In this document: piece by piece, positions 19,027 through 27,872 of the stretch
How the letters are laid out: each line of letters starts with the position of its first letter
How positions within the stretch are numbered: the stretch's first letter is position 1
Origin: Agrobacterium rubi TR3 = NBRC 13261
GTDB taxonomy: Bacteria; Pseudomonadota; Alphaproteobacteria; Rhizobiales; Rhizobiaceae
Assembly: GCF_000739935.1 (NCBI RefSeq)
Contig: NZ_BBJU01000030.1
Span: forward strand, 1-64,000
DNA length: 64,000 nucleotides
Reading direction: 5' to 3'
Position numbers and translations under genes: made by a program
Notes under the pieces: generated by a model
Told to the model about the DNA's origin: nothing
What the model saw: the letters and a program-made list of their open reading frames with translations, nothing else
Databases searched by the model: none

Positions 19027-20052
19027 ATGACCAGCATTCAGTTGCGCAATATCAAAAAATCCTTCGGCGCTTTCGACGTGATCAAAGGCATCGACATGGA
19101 CATTCGCTCCGGCGAATTCATGGTCTTCGTCGGCCCCTCCGGCTGCGGCAAATCCACCCTGCTTCGCCTCATCTGCGGGCTGGAGGAAATCACCGCGGGT
19201 GAGCTTTCTTTCGAAGGTCAGGTCGTCAACCGGCTGACGCCCGCCAATCGTGGCGTGGCCATGGTGTTCCAGTCCTATGCGCTTTATCCGCATATGACGG
19301 TTTTCGAGAACATGGCTTTCGGCCTGAAGCTTGCCGGATCGACGAAAGACGAGCGCCGCAAGCGCGTGGAGGCAGCAGCGGAGATGCTGCAACTGACGCC
19401 CTATCTGGAACGTCTGCCCAAACAATTGTCAGGCGGACAACGCCAGCGCGTCGCCATCGGTCGCGCCATCGTGCGCGACCCCAAGGTGTTTCTGTTCGAT
19501 GAGCCGCTGTCCAACCTCGATGCCGCCCTGCGTGTGGCAACGCGTCTCGAAATCGCCAAATTGAACCGCAGTATGCCTGACACGACAATGATCTATGTCA
19601 CTCATGATCAAGTGGAGGCCATGACGCTAGCGGACAGAATTTGTGTGTTGCGTGATGGCCGTGTCGAACAGGTCGGCACGCCGCTCGAGCTTTACGAAAC
19701 ACCCGTCAACACCTTCGTTGCGGGCTTCATCGGCTCACCCAAAATGAACTTCCTGACCGGTAAACTCGCCGAAGCCTATGGAGCCCATACCGTCGGCATC
19801 AGACCCGAACACATTACCGCTGCAGCGGATGCCGGGGGCTGGACCGGTGATATCATTCATTCGGAAATGCTGGGCTCCGACACCTATGTCTATGTGGATA
19901 TGGGCACCGAGGAGCCGGTGGTGGTGCGCGAGGAAGGCGTTTCCGCCCGGCAACCCGGCCAGAAACTCACCCTCTCACCGCTGCCTGAACACATTCACCG
20001 CTTCGACGCACAGGGCGACGCCTTGCCGAAAGCCCAAACGCGCGCCGCCTGA
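19027..20052 (+). CDS. thuK: ABC sugar transporter ATPase ThuK
   Basis: A 341-residue MalK-type ATPase: Walker [10 protein letters not shown] (36-44), signature LSGGQRQRV, Walker [13 protein letters not shown], the H-loop THD, and a C-terminal regulatory OB-like domain of about 110 residues (TVGIRPEHI). It starts 10 bases after thuG. It energises import through ThuF/ThuG. Confidence 0.88.
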   Translation: MTSIQLRNIKKSFGAFDVIKGIDMDIRSGEFMVFVGPSGCGKSTLLRLICGLEEITAGELSFEGQVVNRLTPANRGVAMVFQSYALYPHMTVFENMAFGLKLAGSTKDERRKRVEAAAEMLQLTPYLERLPKQLSGGQRQRVAIGRAIVRDPKVFLFDEPLSNLDAALRVATRLEIAKLNRSMPDTTMIYVTHDQVEAMTLADRICVLRDGRVEQVGTPLELYETPVNTFVAGFIGSPKMNFLTGKLAEAYGAHTVGIRPEHITAAADAGGWTGDIIHSEMLGSDTYVYVDMGTEEPVVVREEGVSARQPGQKLTLSPLPEHIHRFDAQGDALPKAQTRAA

Positions 20053-20115
20053 ACCCATCAAGACCCTCTTCACCGGCAGTCCTCTCACAACGCCGGTCCA
20101 TCAAGGAGCATAAGC

Positions 20116-20901
20116 ATGACTATCAACACCGTCGTTTGGGGCGAGAACATCCATGAGCACATCAACGAAACGGTGCGTTCGCTCTACCCCAACGGCATGC
20201 ACACGACGATTGCCGATGCGCTTAACAAAACGCCTGAGATCAACGCGACCACGGCGACGCTTCAGGAGCCGGAACACGGGCTTTCGCAAGAACGGCTTGA
20301 TAAGACGGACGTTCTCGTTTGGTGGGGCCACAAGGACCACGGCTCGGTTCAGGACGAGATTGTCGAGCGCGTTGCAAAGCGCGTCTGGGAAGGCATGGGC
20401 CTCATCGTGCTGCATTCCGGCCACTTCTCCAAGCCGTTCAAACGTCTGATGGGAACGCCTTGCGCTTTGAAATGGCGTGAGGCGGGCGAACGTGAACGCG
20501 TCTGGACTATCAATCCGCGGCATCCGATCGCAGCCGGTCTGCCCGAGCATTTCGAGCTGGAAAACGAGGAAATGTACGGCGAGCAATTCTCTGTGCCGGA
20601 ACCACTCGAAACCGTCTTCATTTCCTGGTTCCAGGGCGGCGAGGTGTTTCGCTCAGGCCTGACATGGAGGCGCGGTGCTGGTAACATCTTCTATTTCCGC
20701 CCGGGCCACGAAACCTACCCGACCTATCACGATGCCAACGTCCAGAAGGTCATCAGCAACTCCGTCAAATGGGCTTATAATCCAGCCTCCGCATTGACCG
20801 GTATCCATGACGCCCCCAACGTTCCCGTCGATCAGGCCCCGGAGAAGATCGAAGAGCGTGGTCCGAAATTGCACGCGGCTGGTGAAGCAGGTTACAGGTA
20901 A
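20116..20901 (+). CDS. thuA: ThuA: trehalose-utilisation protein of the 3-keto sugar pathway
   Basis: A 261-residue ThuA-domain protein with a class I glutamine-amidotransferase-like fold (VLVWWGHKDHGSV, LIVLHSGHFSKPF, YFRPGHETYPTYHD). In Sinorhizobium and Agrobacterium thuA and thuB are needed for use of trehalose and related disaccharides through 3-keto derivatives. AAGGAGC lies eight bases before the ATG. It is followed six bases later by thuB. Confidence 0.88.
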   Translation: MTINTVVWGENIHEHINETVRSLYPNGMHTTIADALNKTPEINATTATLQEPEHGLSQERLDKTDVLVWWGHKDHGSVQDEIVERVAKRVWEGMGLIVLHSGHFSKPFKRLMGTPCALKWREAGERERVWTINPRHPIAAGLPEHFELENEEMYGEQFSVPEPLETVFISWFQGGEVFRSGLTWRRGAGNIFYFRPGHETYPTYHDANVQKVISNSVKWAYNPASALTGIHDAPNVPVDQAPEKIEERGPKLHAAGEAGYR

Positions 20902-20907
20902 TCCATC

Positions 20908-21957
20908 ATGAAACTTCTGATTCTCGGAACAGGCGGCATGGCCAACAGCCATGTCATGCATTTTTCTCAAATCTCCGGCGTTGAGCTCGTCGCTGCTGTG
21001 GATGTGGACGATGTCGTGGTGCGCGCCTTTGCACTGCGCCACAGCATCCCCCTCACCTTCACCTCGCTGGATGACGCCATTGCATGGGGCGAATTCGACG
21101 CGGTTGCCAACGTCACGCCCGACGCCATCCACCACCCTACAACACTCAAGCTGCTGGCCGCGGGCAAGCATGTGTTTTGCGAAAAGCCTTTGGCCGAAAC
21201 ATATGCCAAGGCGGCAGAAATGGCGGATGCGGCAGAAAAGGCCGGGCTCGTCGCCATGGTCAACCTCACCTACCGCAATGTCGCACCGCTTCAGGCAGCA
21301 CGCCAGATGGTCAAGGACGGCACCATCGGCAAGCTGCGCCATCTGGAGGCCTCCTACCTGCAAAGCTGGCTGGTTTCCAAAGCTTGGGGCGACTGGATGA
21401 CGGAGAGCAAATGGCTCTGGCGCCTGTCCACCAAACACGGCTCCAATGGTGTGCTGGGTGACGTGGGCATCCACATCCTCGACTTCGCGTCCTATGGTGC
21501 CGGCACGGATGTGGAGCGTATCTTCACGCGATTGAAGACCTTCGACAAATACGAAGGCAACAGAATCGATGTCTACGATCTCGATGCCAATGACAGCTTC
21601 ACCATGACGGCCGAATTCGACAACGGCGCGATGGGCGTCATCCATGCCACGCGCTGGGCAACCGGCCATTTGAACGAACTTCGCCTTCGCCTCCATGGTG
21701 ACAAAGGTGCGCTGGAAGTCATTCACACGCCTGACTACTCCAAACTTCGCGGTTGCCTTGGGGAAGACGTTGAGAAGGCGATTTGGCGCGATATCGAAGT
21801 GGAGCCGGTACAGACGAACTACGAGAAGTTCGCCAGCATCGTCATGCAGGGCGGCAAGGCAGACCCCGATTTCCGCCACGCCGCCAATCTCCAGAAGGTG
21901 CTCGATCTGTCGATCGTGACCGATCGCGAGCGCCGCGAGATCGCCGTCTCGGGTTAA
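20908..21957 (+). CDS. thuB: ThuB: Gfo/Idh/MocA-family sugar oxidoreductase
   Basis: A 349-residue NAD(P)-dependent dehydrogenase. The Rossmann start is MKLLILGTGGMANSHVMHF; the family motif EKP appears in HVFCEKPLAETYAKA (about residues 88-103), and a C-terminal beta-sheet domain follows (GSNGVLGDVGIHILDF). ThuB is reported to form the 3-keto disaccharide with ThuA. It closes the operon; a strong terminator follows. Confidence 0.87.
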   Translation: MKLLILGTGGMANSHVMHFSQISGVELVAAVDVDDVVVRAFALRHSIPLTFTSLDDAIAWGEFDAVANVTPDAIHHPTTLKLLAAGKHVFCEKPLAETYAKAAEMADAAEKAGLVAMVNLTYRNVAPLQAARQMVKDGTIGKLRHLEASYLQSWLVSKAWGDWMTESKWLWRLSTKHGSNGVLGDVGIHILDFASYGAGTDVERIFTRLKTFDKYEGNRIDVYDLDANDSFTMTAEFDNGAMGVIHATRWATGHLNELRLRLHGDKGALEVIHTPDYSKLRGCLGEDVEKAIWRDIEVEPVQTNYEKFASIVMQGGKADPDFRHAANLQKVLDLSIVTDRERREIAVSG

Positions 21958-21981
21958 GTTTTTGGCTGATAGATCCAAATG

Positions 21982-22009
21982 AAAAGGCGGCCTTTTGGGC
22001 CGCCTTTTT
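21982..22009 (+). terminator. Rho-independent terminator of the thu operon
   Basis: AAAAGGCGGCC and GGCCGCCTTTT form an 11-bp stem with a five-base loop, ending in a T-run, 25 bases after the thuB stop. Confidence 0.85.
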
Positions 22010-22177
22010 AGATTTTGGCAGCGCAATTTCCAAATCCCAGACATCCGCAAATCAGTGCAATGCAGCATGGGAAATCCACTTGCATTAAAATCATAATATG
22101 ACTTAATGCTTAGGTAATATCAGTTTCTCGCCAAGCCATACGTCGCTCAAAATCTTTATGCAGCAAAGGGAAGAGCA

Positions 22178-23467
22178 GTGAAAATCGCCATAGTAGGATG
22201 CGGATCGCGTCACAAGATGTTTCGCGATTCCATCACGCAAGACTATCCTGATCAACATGAGATCGTCGCCTTGTGCGACAGCAACGCCCACCGTCTGGGT
22301 GAAGCGGCGAATGCCATATCGAAACCCGGCACGAATGGCGTTCCGACCTATCTGGCTGAAAATTTCGACCAGCTGATCGCAGAGCAGAAGCCCGACACGG
22401 TCGTCATCGCCACCCCCGACTTTCTGCATTCCGATTATATCGTCAAGGCCTTCGAGGCAGGATGCGATGTGATCTGTGAAAAGCCACTCACCATTGACCT
22501 TTCGCGGCTAAAGCAGATTATTGATGCGCAAAAACGCACCGGCCGCAAGGTGATGGTGACCTTCAATTATCGCTACTCCCCTGCCCGTACGCAGGTCAAG
22601 GAGATGCTGGCATCCGGCATTATCGGCAAGGTAACGGCCGTCGATTTTCGCTGGCATCTCGACCGTGTCCATGGTGCGGATTATTTTCGTCGATGGCACC
22701 GGCACAAGGAAAACTCCGGCGGTCTCCTCGTCCATAAATCCACCCACCATTTCGACCTGCTCAACTGGTGGCTGGCATCCGCACCAACGGAAGTGTTTGC
22801 ATCCGGCCAACGCGCCTTCTACCGGCCGGAAACAGCCGTCGAACTCGGGCTGCAAGACCACGGCCCCCGCTGTGCGGACTGTCCGGTGGCGGAGAGATGC
22901 GATTTTCGCCTTGATCTCTCCGCTGACGAACAGTTGCGCGCGCTTTATTTGGAGGCGGAAGACGAGGACGGCTATTTCCGTGACCGTTGCGTGTTCGACG
23001 CCGATATCGGCATCGAGGACACGATGCAGGCTCACATCCGTTACGCTTCCGGGGCTACGGCCAACTACACGCTGACTGCCTATTCGCCATGGGAAGGCCT
23101 CGAGATACGGTTTCAGGGCACGAAAGGCGAACTCATCCACAAACACATTGAGGTGCACGGTGTGTTCGGCGGCGTCAGAGAACGCGCCGATGACGAAGCC
23201 GTGACAACCCAACTGCATATCGCAGGGCAAGCGCCGCGAATGATCGAGGTCACCAAGGGCAAGGGCGATCACGGCGGCGCCGACCCTGTGATGTTGGGTT
23301 ATATCTTCGATCCGCAATCCATGGAGCCGGATCGCTTCAATCGCGCCTCCGACCATGTGTCCGGGGCATGGTCCATCCTGACCGGGATCGCGGCAAATGC
23401 GTCGATTGACACGGGATCGGCAGTCAACATCCAAACGATGCTGACCTCGCGCGGCATTCAAATCTGA
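22178..23467 (+). CDS. Gfo/Idh/MocA-family oxidoreductase with a cysteine cluster
   Basis: A 429-residue NAD(P)-dependent oxidoreductase. It starts at a GTG (MKIAIVGCGSRHKMFRDSI) and carries the EKP motif (CDVICEKPLTIDLSRL) and the HHFDLLNWWL segment of the second domain. Around residues 225-275 there is an insertion with cysteines spaced RCADCPVAERC and a further DRCVF, unusual for the family and possibly a metal or structural site. It has its own upstream region separated from the thu operon by a terminator. The substrate is unknown; sugar or inositol derivatives are usual for this family. Confidence 0.8.
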   Translation: MKIAIVGCGSRHKMFRDSITQDYPDQHEIVALCDSNAHRLGEAANAISKPGTNGVPTYLAENFDQLIAEQKPDTVVIATPDFLHSDYIVKAFEAGCDVICEKPLTIDLSRLKQIIDAQKRTGRKVMVTFNYRYSPARTQVKEMLASGIIGKVTAVDFRWHLDRVHGADYFRRWHRHKENSGGLLVHKSTHHFDLLNWWLASAPTEVFASGQRAFYRPETAVELGLQDHGPRCADCPVAERCDFRLDLSADEQLRALYLEAEDEDGYFRDRCVFDADIGIEDTMQAHIRYASGATANYTLTAYSPWEGLEIRFQGTKGELIHKHIEVHGVFGGVRERADDEAVTTQLHIAGQAPRMIEVTKGKGDHGGADPVMLGYIFDPQSMEPDRFNRASDHVSGAWSILTGIAANASIDTGSAVNIQTMLTSRGIQI

Positions 23468-23542
23468 CGGCTGAGCACACGAAAACATAACGGCAGCTGG
23501 ATATCCGCCGCCGCATTTCAAAACAAATTTGGGAAGACCTAG

Positions 23543-23663
23543 AAAAGGAAAAGCCTGCCGCGGGAGGAGGTGCGGCAGGCTTTAAACTTGATCGACAACT
23601 GGGAGGAGGAGTGTTGTCGATCCACATCTCGCGACGCTGGGAGGAGGAGTGCGTCGCTTCGAT
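23543..23663 (-). ncRNA. Alpha-r14 (NfeR1)-type small RNA with three anti-Shine-Dalgarno loops
   Basis: On the minus strand three hairpins follow one another: stem GCGACGC (23631-37/23651-57), stem GATCGACAAC (23590-99/23613-22) and a 12-bp stem (23550-61/23572-83) that ends in a T-rich tail and serves as terminator. Each loop carries CCTCCTCCC, complementary to Shine-Dalgarno sequences. This is the architecture described for the alpha-r14 sRNA family, such as NfeR1 of Sinorhizobium meliloti, about 120 nt long. A TATATT -10 box lies at 23675-23670. Such RNAs repress many mRNAs by covering their ribosome-binding sites. The transcript ends are estimated. Confidence 0.85.
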
Positions 23664-23785
23664 GATTTGAATATAGCGCGCTCAACGAAATTTAACAGAG
23701 CGAGTATCGCAATGCAGCGATGCATTTTTTGCATAGCTAAGACAACGATGCCCGGTTTTTCATCAATCTGGCATCATCCAGGCGA

Positions 23786-24535
23786 TCATTGGTCGCGGTG
23801 GACCTGAAAGCCTGCGAAGGATTGGTTGACCGGCATCAACTCTATGCTGTTGATATTGATGTGTTTTGGCTGCGACGCGACCCAGTGAATGGTGTTGGCG
23901 ATATCATCCGGGACAATGGGATTGACGCCCTTGTACAATTTGTCGGATGCGTCCTGATTGCCGCCTGTGCGCACCACGGTGAACTCCGTTTCGCACATTC
24001 CGGGCTCGATGGATGTTATACGAACGCCTTTTCCGTGCATGTCTGAGCGTAGCCCCAGGGAAAACTGACGCAGAAACGCTTTCGTCGCCGCATAGACATT
24101 GCCGCCGGCATAAGGCCAGTGAGCCGCAACCGACGACAGATTGATGACGATGCCGCGCCGCTCGATCAGCGTGGGCAGCAGGTGATGCGTAATGTTGAGG
24201 AGGCCGGTGATATTGGTGTTCACCATCGTGTGCCAGTCCTTCAACGGCACGTCCGGTGCAGACGCCGTACCGAGTGCGAGACCCGCATTGTTGACCAGAA
24301 CATCAATGTCCTGAAACTCTGGGGGCAATGTCTTGAACGCCGACGCCATCGCCTCTTCGTCGGTGATGTCGAACACCATGCCGTGGAACGAAGAACCCAG
24401 GTCTGCCCCCAACTCCGTAAGGCGCTCAGCGCGGCGGCCGGTGCCGATGACCTTCCAGCCATCCTTTGCGAAAAGCTTGGCCGTTGCCAGCCCAAAACCC
24501 GAGGTCGCACCCGTAATCAGAATTGTTCCGCTCAT
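23786..24535 (-). CDS. Short-chain dehydrogenase/reductase (YdfG-like)
   Basis: A 249-residue classical SDR: cofactor motif TGATSGFG (8-15), NNAG (about 87-90), catalytic Ser in INLSSVAAH and YAATK. The C-terminal part (IEPGMCETEF) resembles 3-hydroxy acid dehydrogenases such as YdfG. GGAG precedes the ATG. It lies 18 bases after the nucleoside deoxyribosyltransferase gene and is probably cotranscribed with it. Confidence 0.88.
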   Translation of the reverse strand: MSGTILITGATSGFGLATAKLFAKDGWKVIGTGRRAERLTELGADLGSSFHGMVFDITDEEAMASAFKTLPPEFQDIDVLVNNAGLALGTASAPDVPLKDWHTMVNTNITGLLNITHHLLPTLIERRGIVINLSSVAAHWPYAGGNVYAATKAFLRQFSLGLRSDMHGKGVRITSIEPGMCETEFTVVRTGGNQDASDKLYKGVNPIVPDDIANTIHWVASQPKHININSIELMPVNQSFAGFQVHRDQ

Positions 24536-24553
24536 GTCACTGTCTCCGCTTTG

Positions 24554-25135
24554 TCAGTCTGTCTGTGATGTCAGTGCCTTCACCGCGAGTGCCAGGCACT
24601 CCTTGAAGGCCGTAAGGTCGGTGTAGAGCGCATCCGCTGGCGCGTTGCCCACGACGACAGCCCCACCGCGCCGGATGATGCCACCATGCAGCATGAGATT
24701 GTCCGCCATGTCGAAATTCTCGATGGACAGCCCGTCGGCGCCACGGTAACGCCCGGTCTCATCTTGCGTTGCCACGCCGCCATAATAACCCATGATGCGG
24801 GTGAAGTGGTTGGCAGCAACATTGGTATAGGCAAAGACCGGCTTGCCCAAAGCGCACATGAACCCGAGTTCATAGCTGGTGCCGGTATCGGCAGCGATGC
24901 CGCGAAATGGCGTCAGATTGGCGATGACGGCATCCGCCTCCAGCATCATCTGCTCGTCGATAGCGTTGATGTTACAGCCGTGCCCCAGCTTGGTATCCGC
25001 TGGTGGTATCTGCAGATCGCCCGGCGAAAGAGGGATCAACCCGGCTTGGCGCACTAACTCTGCTTTTTCATCGAGCATGTCACGGGCATTGGGCAGAAAG
25101 ACTTCCGGCCCGGCAAGATAGATTTTGATTGGCAT
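24554..25135 (-). CDS. Nucleoside 2-deoxyribosyltransferase family protein
   Basis: A 193-residue protein beginning MPIKIYLAGPEVFLPNAR, with ADAVIANLTPFRG and ADTGTSYELGFMCALGKPVF. The Asp and the Glu of the last motif are the binding and nucleophilic residues of this family, which transfers deoxyribose between bases or hydrolyses deoxynucleotides. It is the first gene of a likely two-gene unit with the SDR. It is divergent from the ribonuclease D gene across a 160-base region. Confidence 0.85.
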   Translation of the reverse strand: MPIKIYLAGPEVFLPNARDMLDEKAELVRQAGLIPLSPGDLQIPPADTKLGHGCNINAIDEQMMLEADAVIANLTPFRGIAADTGTSYELGFMCALGKPVFAYTNVAANHFTRIMGYYGGVATQDETGRYRGADGLSIENFDMADNLMLHGGIIRRGGAVVVGNAPADALYTDLTAFKECLALAVKALTSQTD

Positions 25136-25295
25136 GAATCTGAAGCGCTTTTCATTGCTGGAAATATTTGGGCAAACTAGCCTGCCAAACGACCACGATG
25201 CAAGGCCATCTCAAGGATAGAAAAACGGCGTAACTGGTATCGCAGCACGGCAGTTTCGGTTATAGCGGCTCGACAATCCAGCAGTGGAGAACAAC

Positions 25296-25922
25296 ATGGC
25301 CGTGAAAATTCGTTATCATGAAGGCGATATTTCCCTCAATGACGCAGCGCGCTACACCGGTGCTATCGCCATCGATACGGAGACGCTCGGTCTGGTCCCG
25401 CGACGCGACCGGCTCTGCGTCGTGCAGCTTTCGCCAGGCGACGGCACGGCGGATGTCATCCGCATAGCGCAAGGCCAGAAAGAAGCACCGAACCTCACAG
25501 CCATGCTGGAGGACCCTAGCCGCCAGAAGATATTCCACTACGGCAGGTTCGACATCGCCGTCCTCTTCCACACATTCGGCGTCACCTCATCACCGGTATT
25601 CTGCACGAAAATCGCATCCCGCCTGTGCCGCACCTATACGGATCGCCATGGCCTGAAAGACAACCTCAAGGAAATGCTGGAGGTGGATATCTCCAAAGCA
25701 CAGCAATCATCCGATTGGGCTGCGGAAAAACTCTCCTCGGCCCAACTGGAATATGCAGCCTCCGATGTGCTTTATCTCCATGCCCTGCGCGAAAAACTGA
25801 CGGCACGCCTTCTGCGTGATGGCCGTTACGAACACGCCGAAGCCTGCTTTGCGTTTTTGCCGACGCGCGCCAAGCTCGATCTGCTGGGTTGGGAAGATAC
25901 CGATATCTTCGCTCATAGCTGA
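25296..25922 (+). CDS. Ribonuclease D-like 3'-5' exonuclease
   Basis: A 208-residue DEDDy exonuclease. Exo I is AIDTETLGL, Exo II FHYGRFDIAVL and Exo III YAASDVLYLHALREKL. It contains only the nuclease domain, with no HRDC domain, which is the short alphaproteobacterial form distinct from full-length RNase D. The ATG at 25296 has GGAG at the expected distance; the in-frame GTG at 25284 overlaps that site. It probably trims tRNA or other small RNA 3' ends. Confidence 0.88.
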   Translation: MAVKIRYHEGDISLNDAARYTGAIAIDTETLGLVPRRDRLCVVQLSPGDGTADVIRIAQGQKEAPNLTAMLEDPSRQKIFHYGRFDIAVLFHTFGVTSSPVFCTKIASRLCRTYTDRHGLKDNLKEMLEVDISKAQQSSDWAAEKLSSAQLEYAASDVLYLHALREKLTARLLRDGRYEHAEACFAFLPTRAKLDLLGWEDTDIFAHS

Positions 25923-26202
25923 CCTACCGAAGATCAGATTTTCAAGTTTGAGAGAACGTTACCCTTCCAGTCAGGCCTGCCACAGTTAGCAAATCGTTAA
26001 TGCGTTTCCGTCATCCTACAGCATGATGATTCGACACGCTTTTCCGCAGCGAGATCTGATAATGACGTTGAATCAGCATCGGCCCGCATGAGCGGACGTG
26101 ACTAACACCTGCGACGTCGCCAAGGTCCGGTTCAAGCCCACGACCATCACGCTGATACGTGCCGGCAAAGGCTGACACCTGTCGCCAAGAAGGAAGCGCA
26201 CC

Positions 26203-27795
26203 ATGCTGCCGCCCGTCAGCGCCGTGTCCTCGGTCGATCTTTCCTCTTCGACAGCTGCTCCGCGTCAGGAAGCTCCTCAACCTGCCAAAAACACAGCTGT
26301 CGTACCAGCAGAGCCTGCAGACGTCCCCCCCATCACGTCCGACGCCAACATACGCGCTGTCTCGGGCGAACTGCGGTTGAGCCAAAATGTCAGCGTGCTT
26401 GCGGAAACCCTGGGCAAATTGATGAACATCGCCCGCATGGATGGCGAGTCGGCGGAAACCTATGTCAACCGTCTGGTGGCAGGTCTTCAGACGATACCTG
26501 CGGATCAGAAGGCCATGCTGGAAAAAGCATTGGGCACCATCTTGCGTGGCATAAGCGTCGATATGCTGGCGAATATCCTGAAGAGCTCATCTGGACCGGA
26601 AGCCGCGCGACTGGCCGTCATGTTTGAACTGTCACGCTCAAGCCCTGCTGCGGCAAGCACGCCAAAGCCGACGATCACGCCATATCTTCAGGATATTGTG
26701 CCGGAAAGCAGGATCGTCATCCCCCAGATCAAGAACGCAAACCCACCCTCGCCTATCGTCGCTACTACGCTGGCACCGGCTGGCGAAGCCGATCTGCTGC
26801 TGAGCACCGATGTGAAAATCACGTCACCGAGCATGAAGCAAACCGTCTCGTTCGCGACAGTGCCGAGCGATTTATCTGCGCCCTTTTTACCGACTACCCC
26901 AAATTCGTCAGCGAGGGTGGCCCCTCCCCTGCCTGAATCCGGTTCAGCGCCTAGTAAACCCCCGCAGCAACTTGCAGGTTTACTGGCGGCAACGGTACCT
27001 TCGGCAGCGGCGACGGTCCAGGAAAATGCCCTGCTTGAGACCGCAAGACCGTTACTTGCGCCAAACCAGACGAGCCCAAACCTCGTTCCACAAATCGGCG
27101 TTGAGCCAGATGAGAGCATGAACAGCGCGCGGATGCAGCAGCCACTGACGCCACAAATCGTCAACCGAGAGATCCTGTCGTCGATCACTAATGCCTTCAC
27201 TGGTGCGACTGCCAAGGAAATGGAGACGCTGCTTCTGACCGTCGTCACCGCGAAACTTCCGGCTCAAGCCGATGTTTTACTACCATCGACACCGCTGCTG
27301 ACGGCAGCGACCATCGATAGTGACCACGACACCATGAAGCTGCTGCCGCCGCATGCCGCAGTCCCACCTGGTAACTCTGATACCGCAGAGGCAGATAGCA
27401 CCCTGACCTCTTCTCTTCGCCCGGAGATGGTCGCTGCGCACAGAGCAGCCGCTGCGTTGGATATCAACGCCGCAGTCCTGGACCAGCCAGCATTGCACGG
27501 TGTCATGGCGGCAATGGTAGCCAAGGAAGGTATCCCTCTTCCCTTCGTCAATTATCCAGCAGCCGGAGACGAGCCGGAATCCGACGCCCCTCCGCGCGGG
27601 CGGTGGCCATCGTCCGAGGGGGAATCAAGCGAGAGTGACGGAGATCAGGAGCCATCGGACCAGAGCTCTGGTCAGGAAGAGCGCACAGCCGATAATGACG
27701 AAGTCATCGATCATTCGCTGTCGCAAGGTGCCAATGACGACGGATCGAACGGAGGCGCGGAATCCTATTATCTTCGAATGAGCAGTCTGTCCTGA
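26203..27795 (+). CDS. Uncharacterised Ala/Pro/Ser-rich protein (530 residues)
   Basis: No domain is recognised. Residues about 50-150 look folded and helical (LAETLGKLMNIARMDGESAE, TYVNRLVAGLQTIPADQK, MLANILKSSSGPEAARL). A long proline-, serine- and alanine-rich middle follows, then a short helical patch (AAALDINAAVLDQPALHG) and an acidic Ser/Asp/Glu tail. There is no signal peptide or membrane segment. The layout loosely recalls flagellar hook-length control proteins, but the conserved FliK C-terminal motif is not seen. GGAAG precedes the ATG. It is convergent with rpsA through a shared terminator. Confidence 0.65.
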   Translation: MLPPVSAVSSVDLSSSTAAPRQEAPQPAKNTAVVPAEPADVPPITSDANIRAVSGELRLSQNVSVLAETLGKLMNIARMDGESAETYVNRLVAGLQTIPADQKAMLEKALGTILRGISVDMLANILKSSSGPEAARLAVMFELSRSSPAAASTPKPTITPYLQDIVPESRIVIPQIKNANPPSPIVATTLAPAGEADLLLSTDVKITSPSMKQTVSFATVPSDLSAPFLPTTPNSSARVAPPLPESGSAPSKPPQQLAGLLAATVPSAAATVQENALLETARPLLAPNQTSPNLVPQIGVEPDESMNSARMQQPLTPQIVNREILSSITNAFTGATAKEMETLLLTVVTAKLPAQADVLLPSTPLLTAATIDSDHDTMKLLPPHAAVPPGNSDTAEADSTLTSSLRPEMVAAHRAAAALDINAAVLDQPALHGVMAAMVAKEGIPLPFVNYPAAGDEPESDAPPRGRWPSSEGESSESDGDQEPSDQSSGQEERTADNDEVIDHSLSQGANDDGSNGGAESYYLRMSSLS

Positions 27796-27821
27796 AGGAT
27801 TGATACGACCATAGAACGAAA

Positions 27822-27849
27822 AAACCCGCCGGATCGCTCCGGCGGGTTT
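27822..27849. terminator. Bidirectional rho-independent terminator
   Basis: AAACCCGCCGGA and TCCGGCGGGTTT form a perfect 12-bp stem with a TCGC loop. It is flanked by A and T runs and lies between the convergent 530-residue protein gene and rpsA, so it can end transcripts from both sides. Confidence 0.88.
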
Positions 27850-27872
27850 CTCATGTCAAATCGTCTGGACGA

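Noticed and set aside
25136-25160. GAAGCGCTTTTC, a possible LacI operator before the nucleoside deoxyribosyltransferase gene
   Set aside because: Symmetry is limited to eight central bases and no LacI-type gene is adjacent; not convincing as a site.
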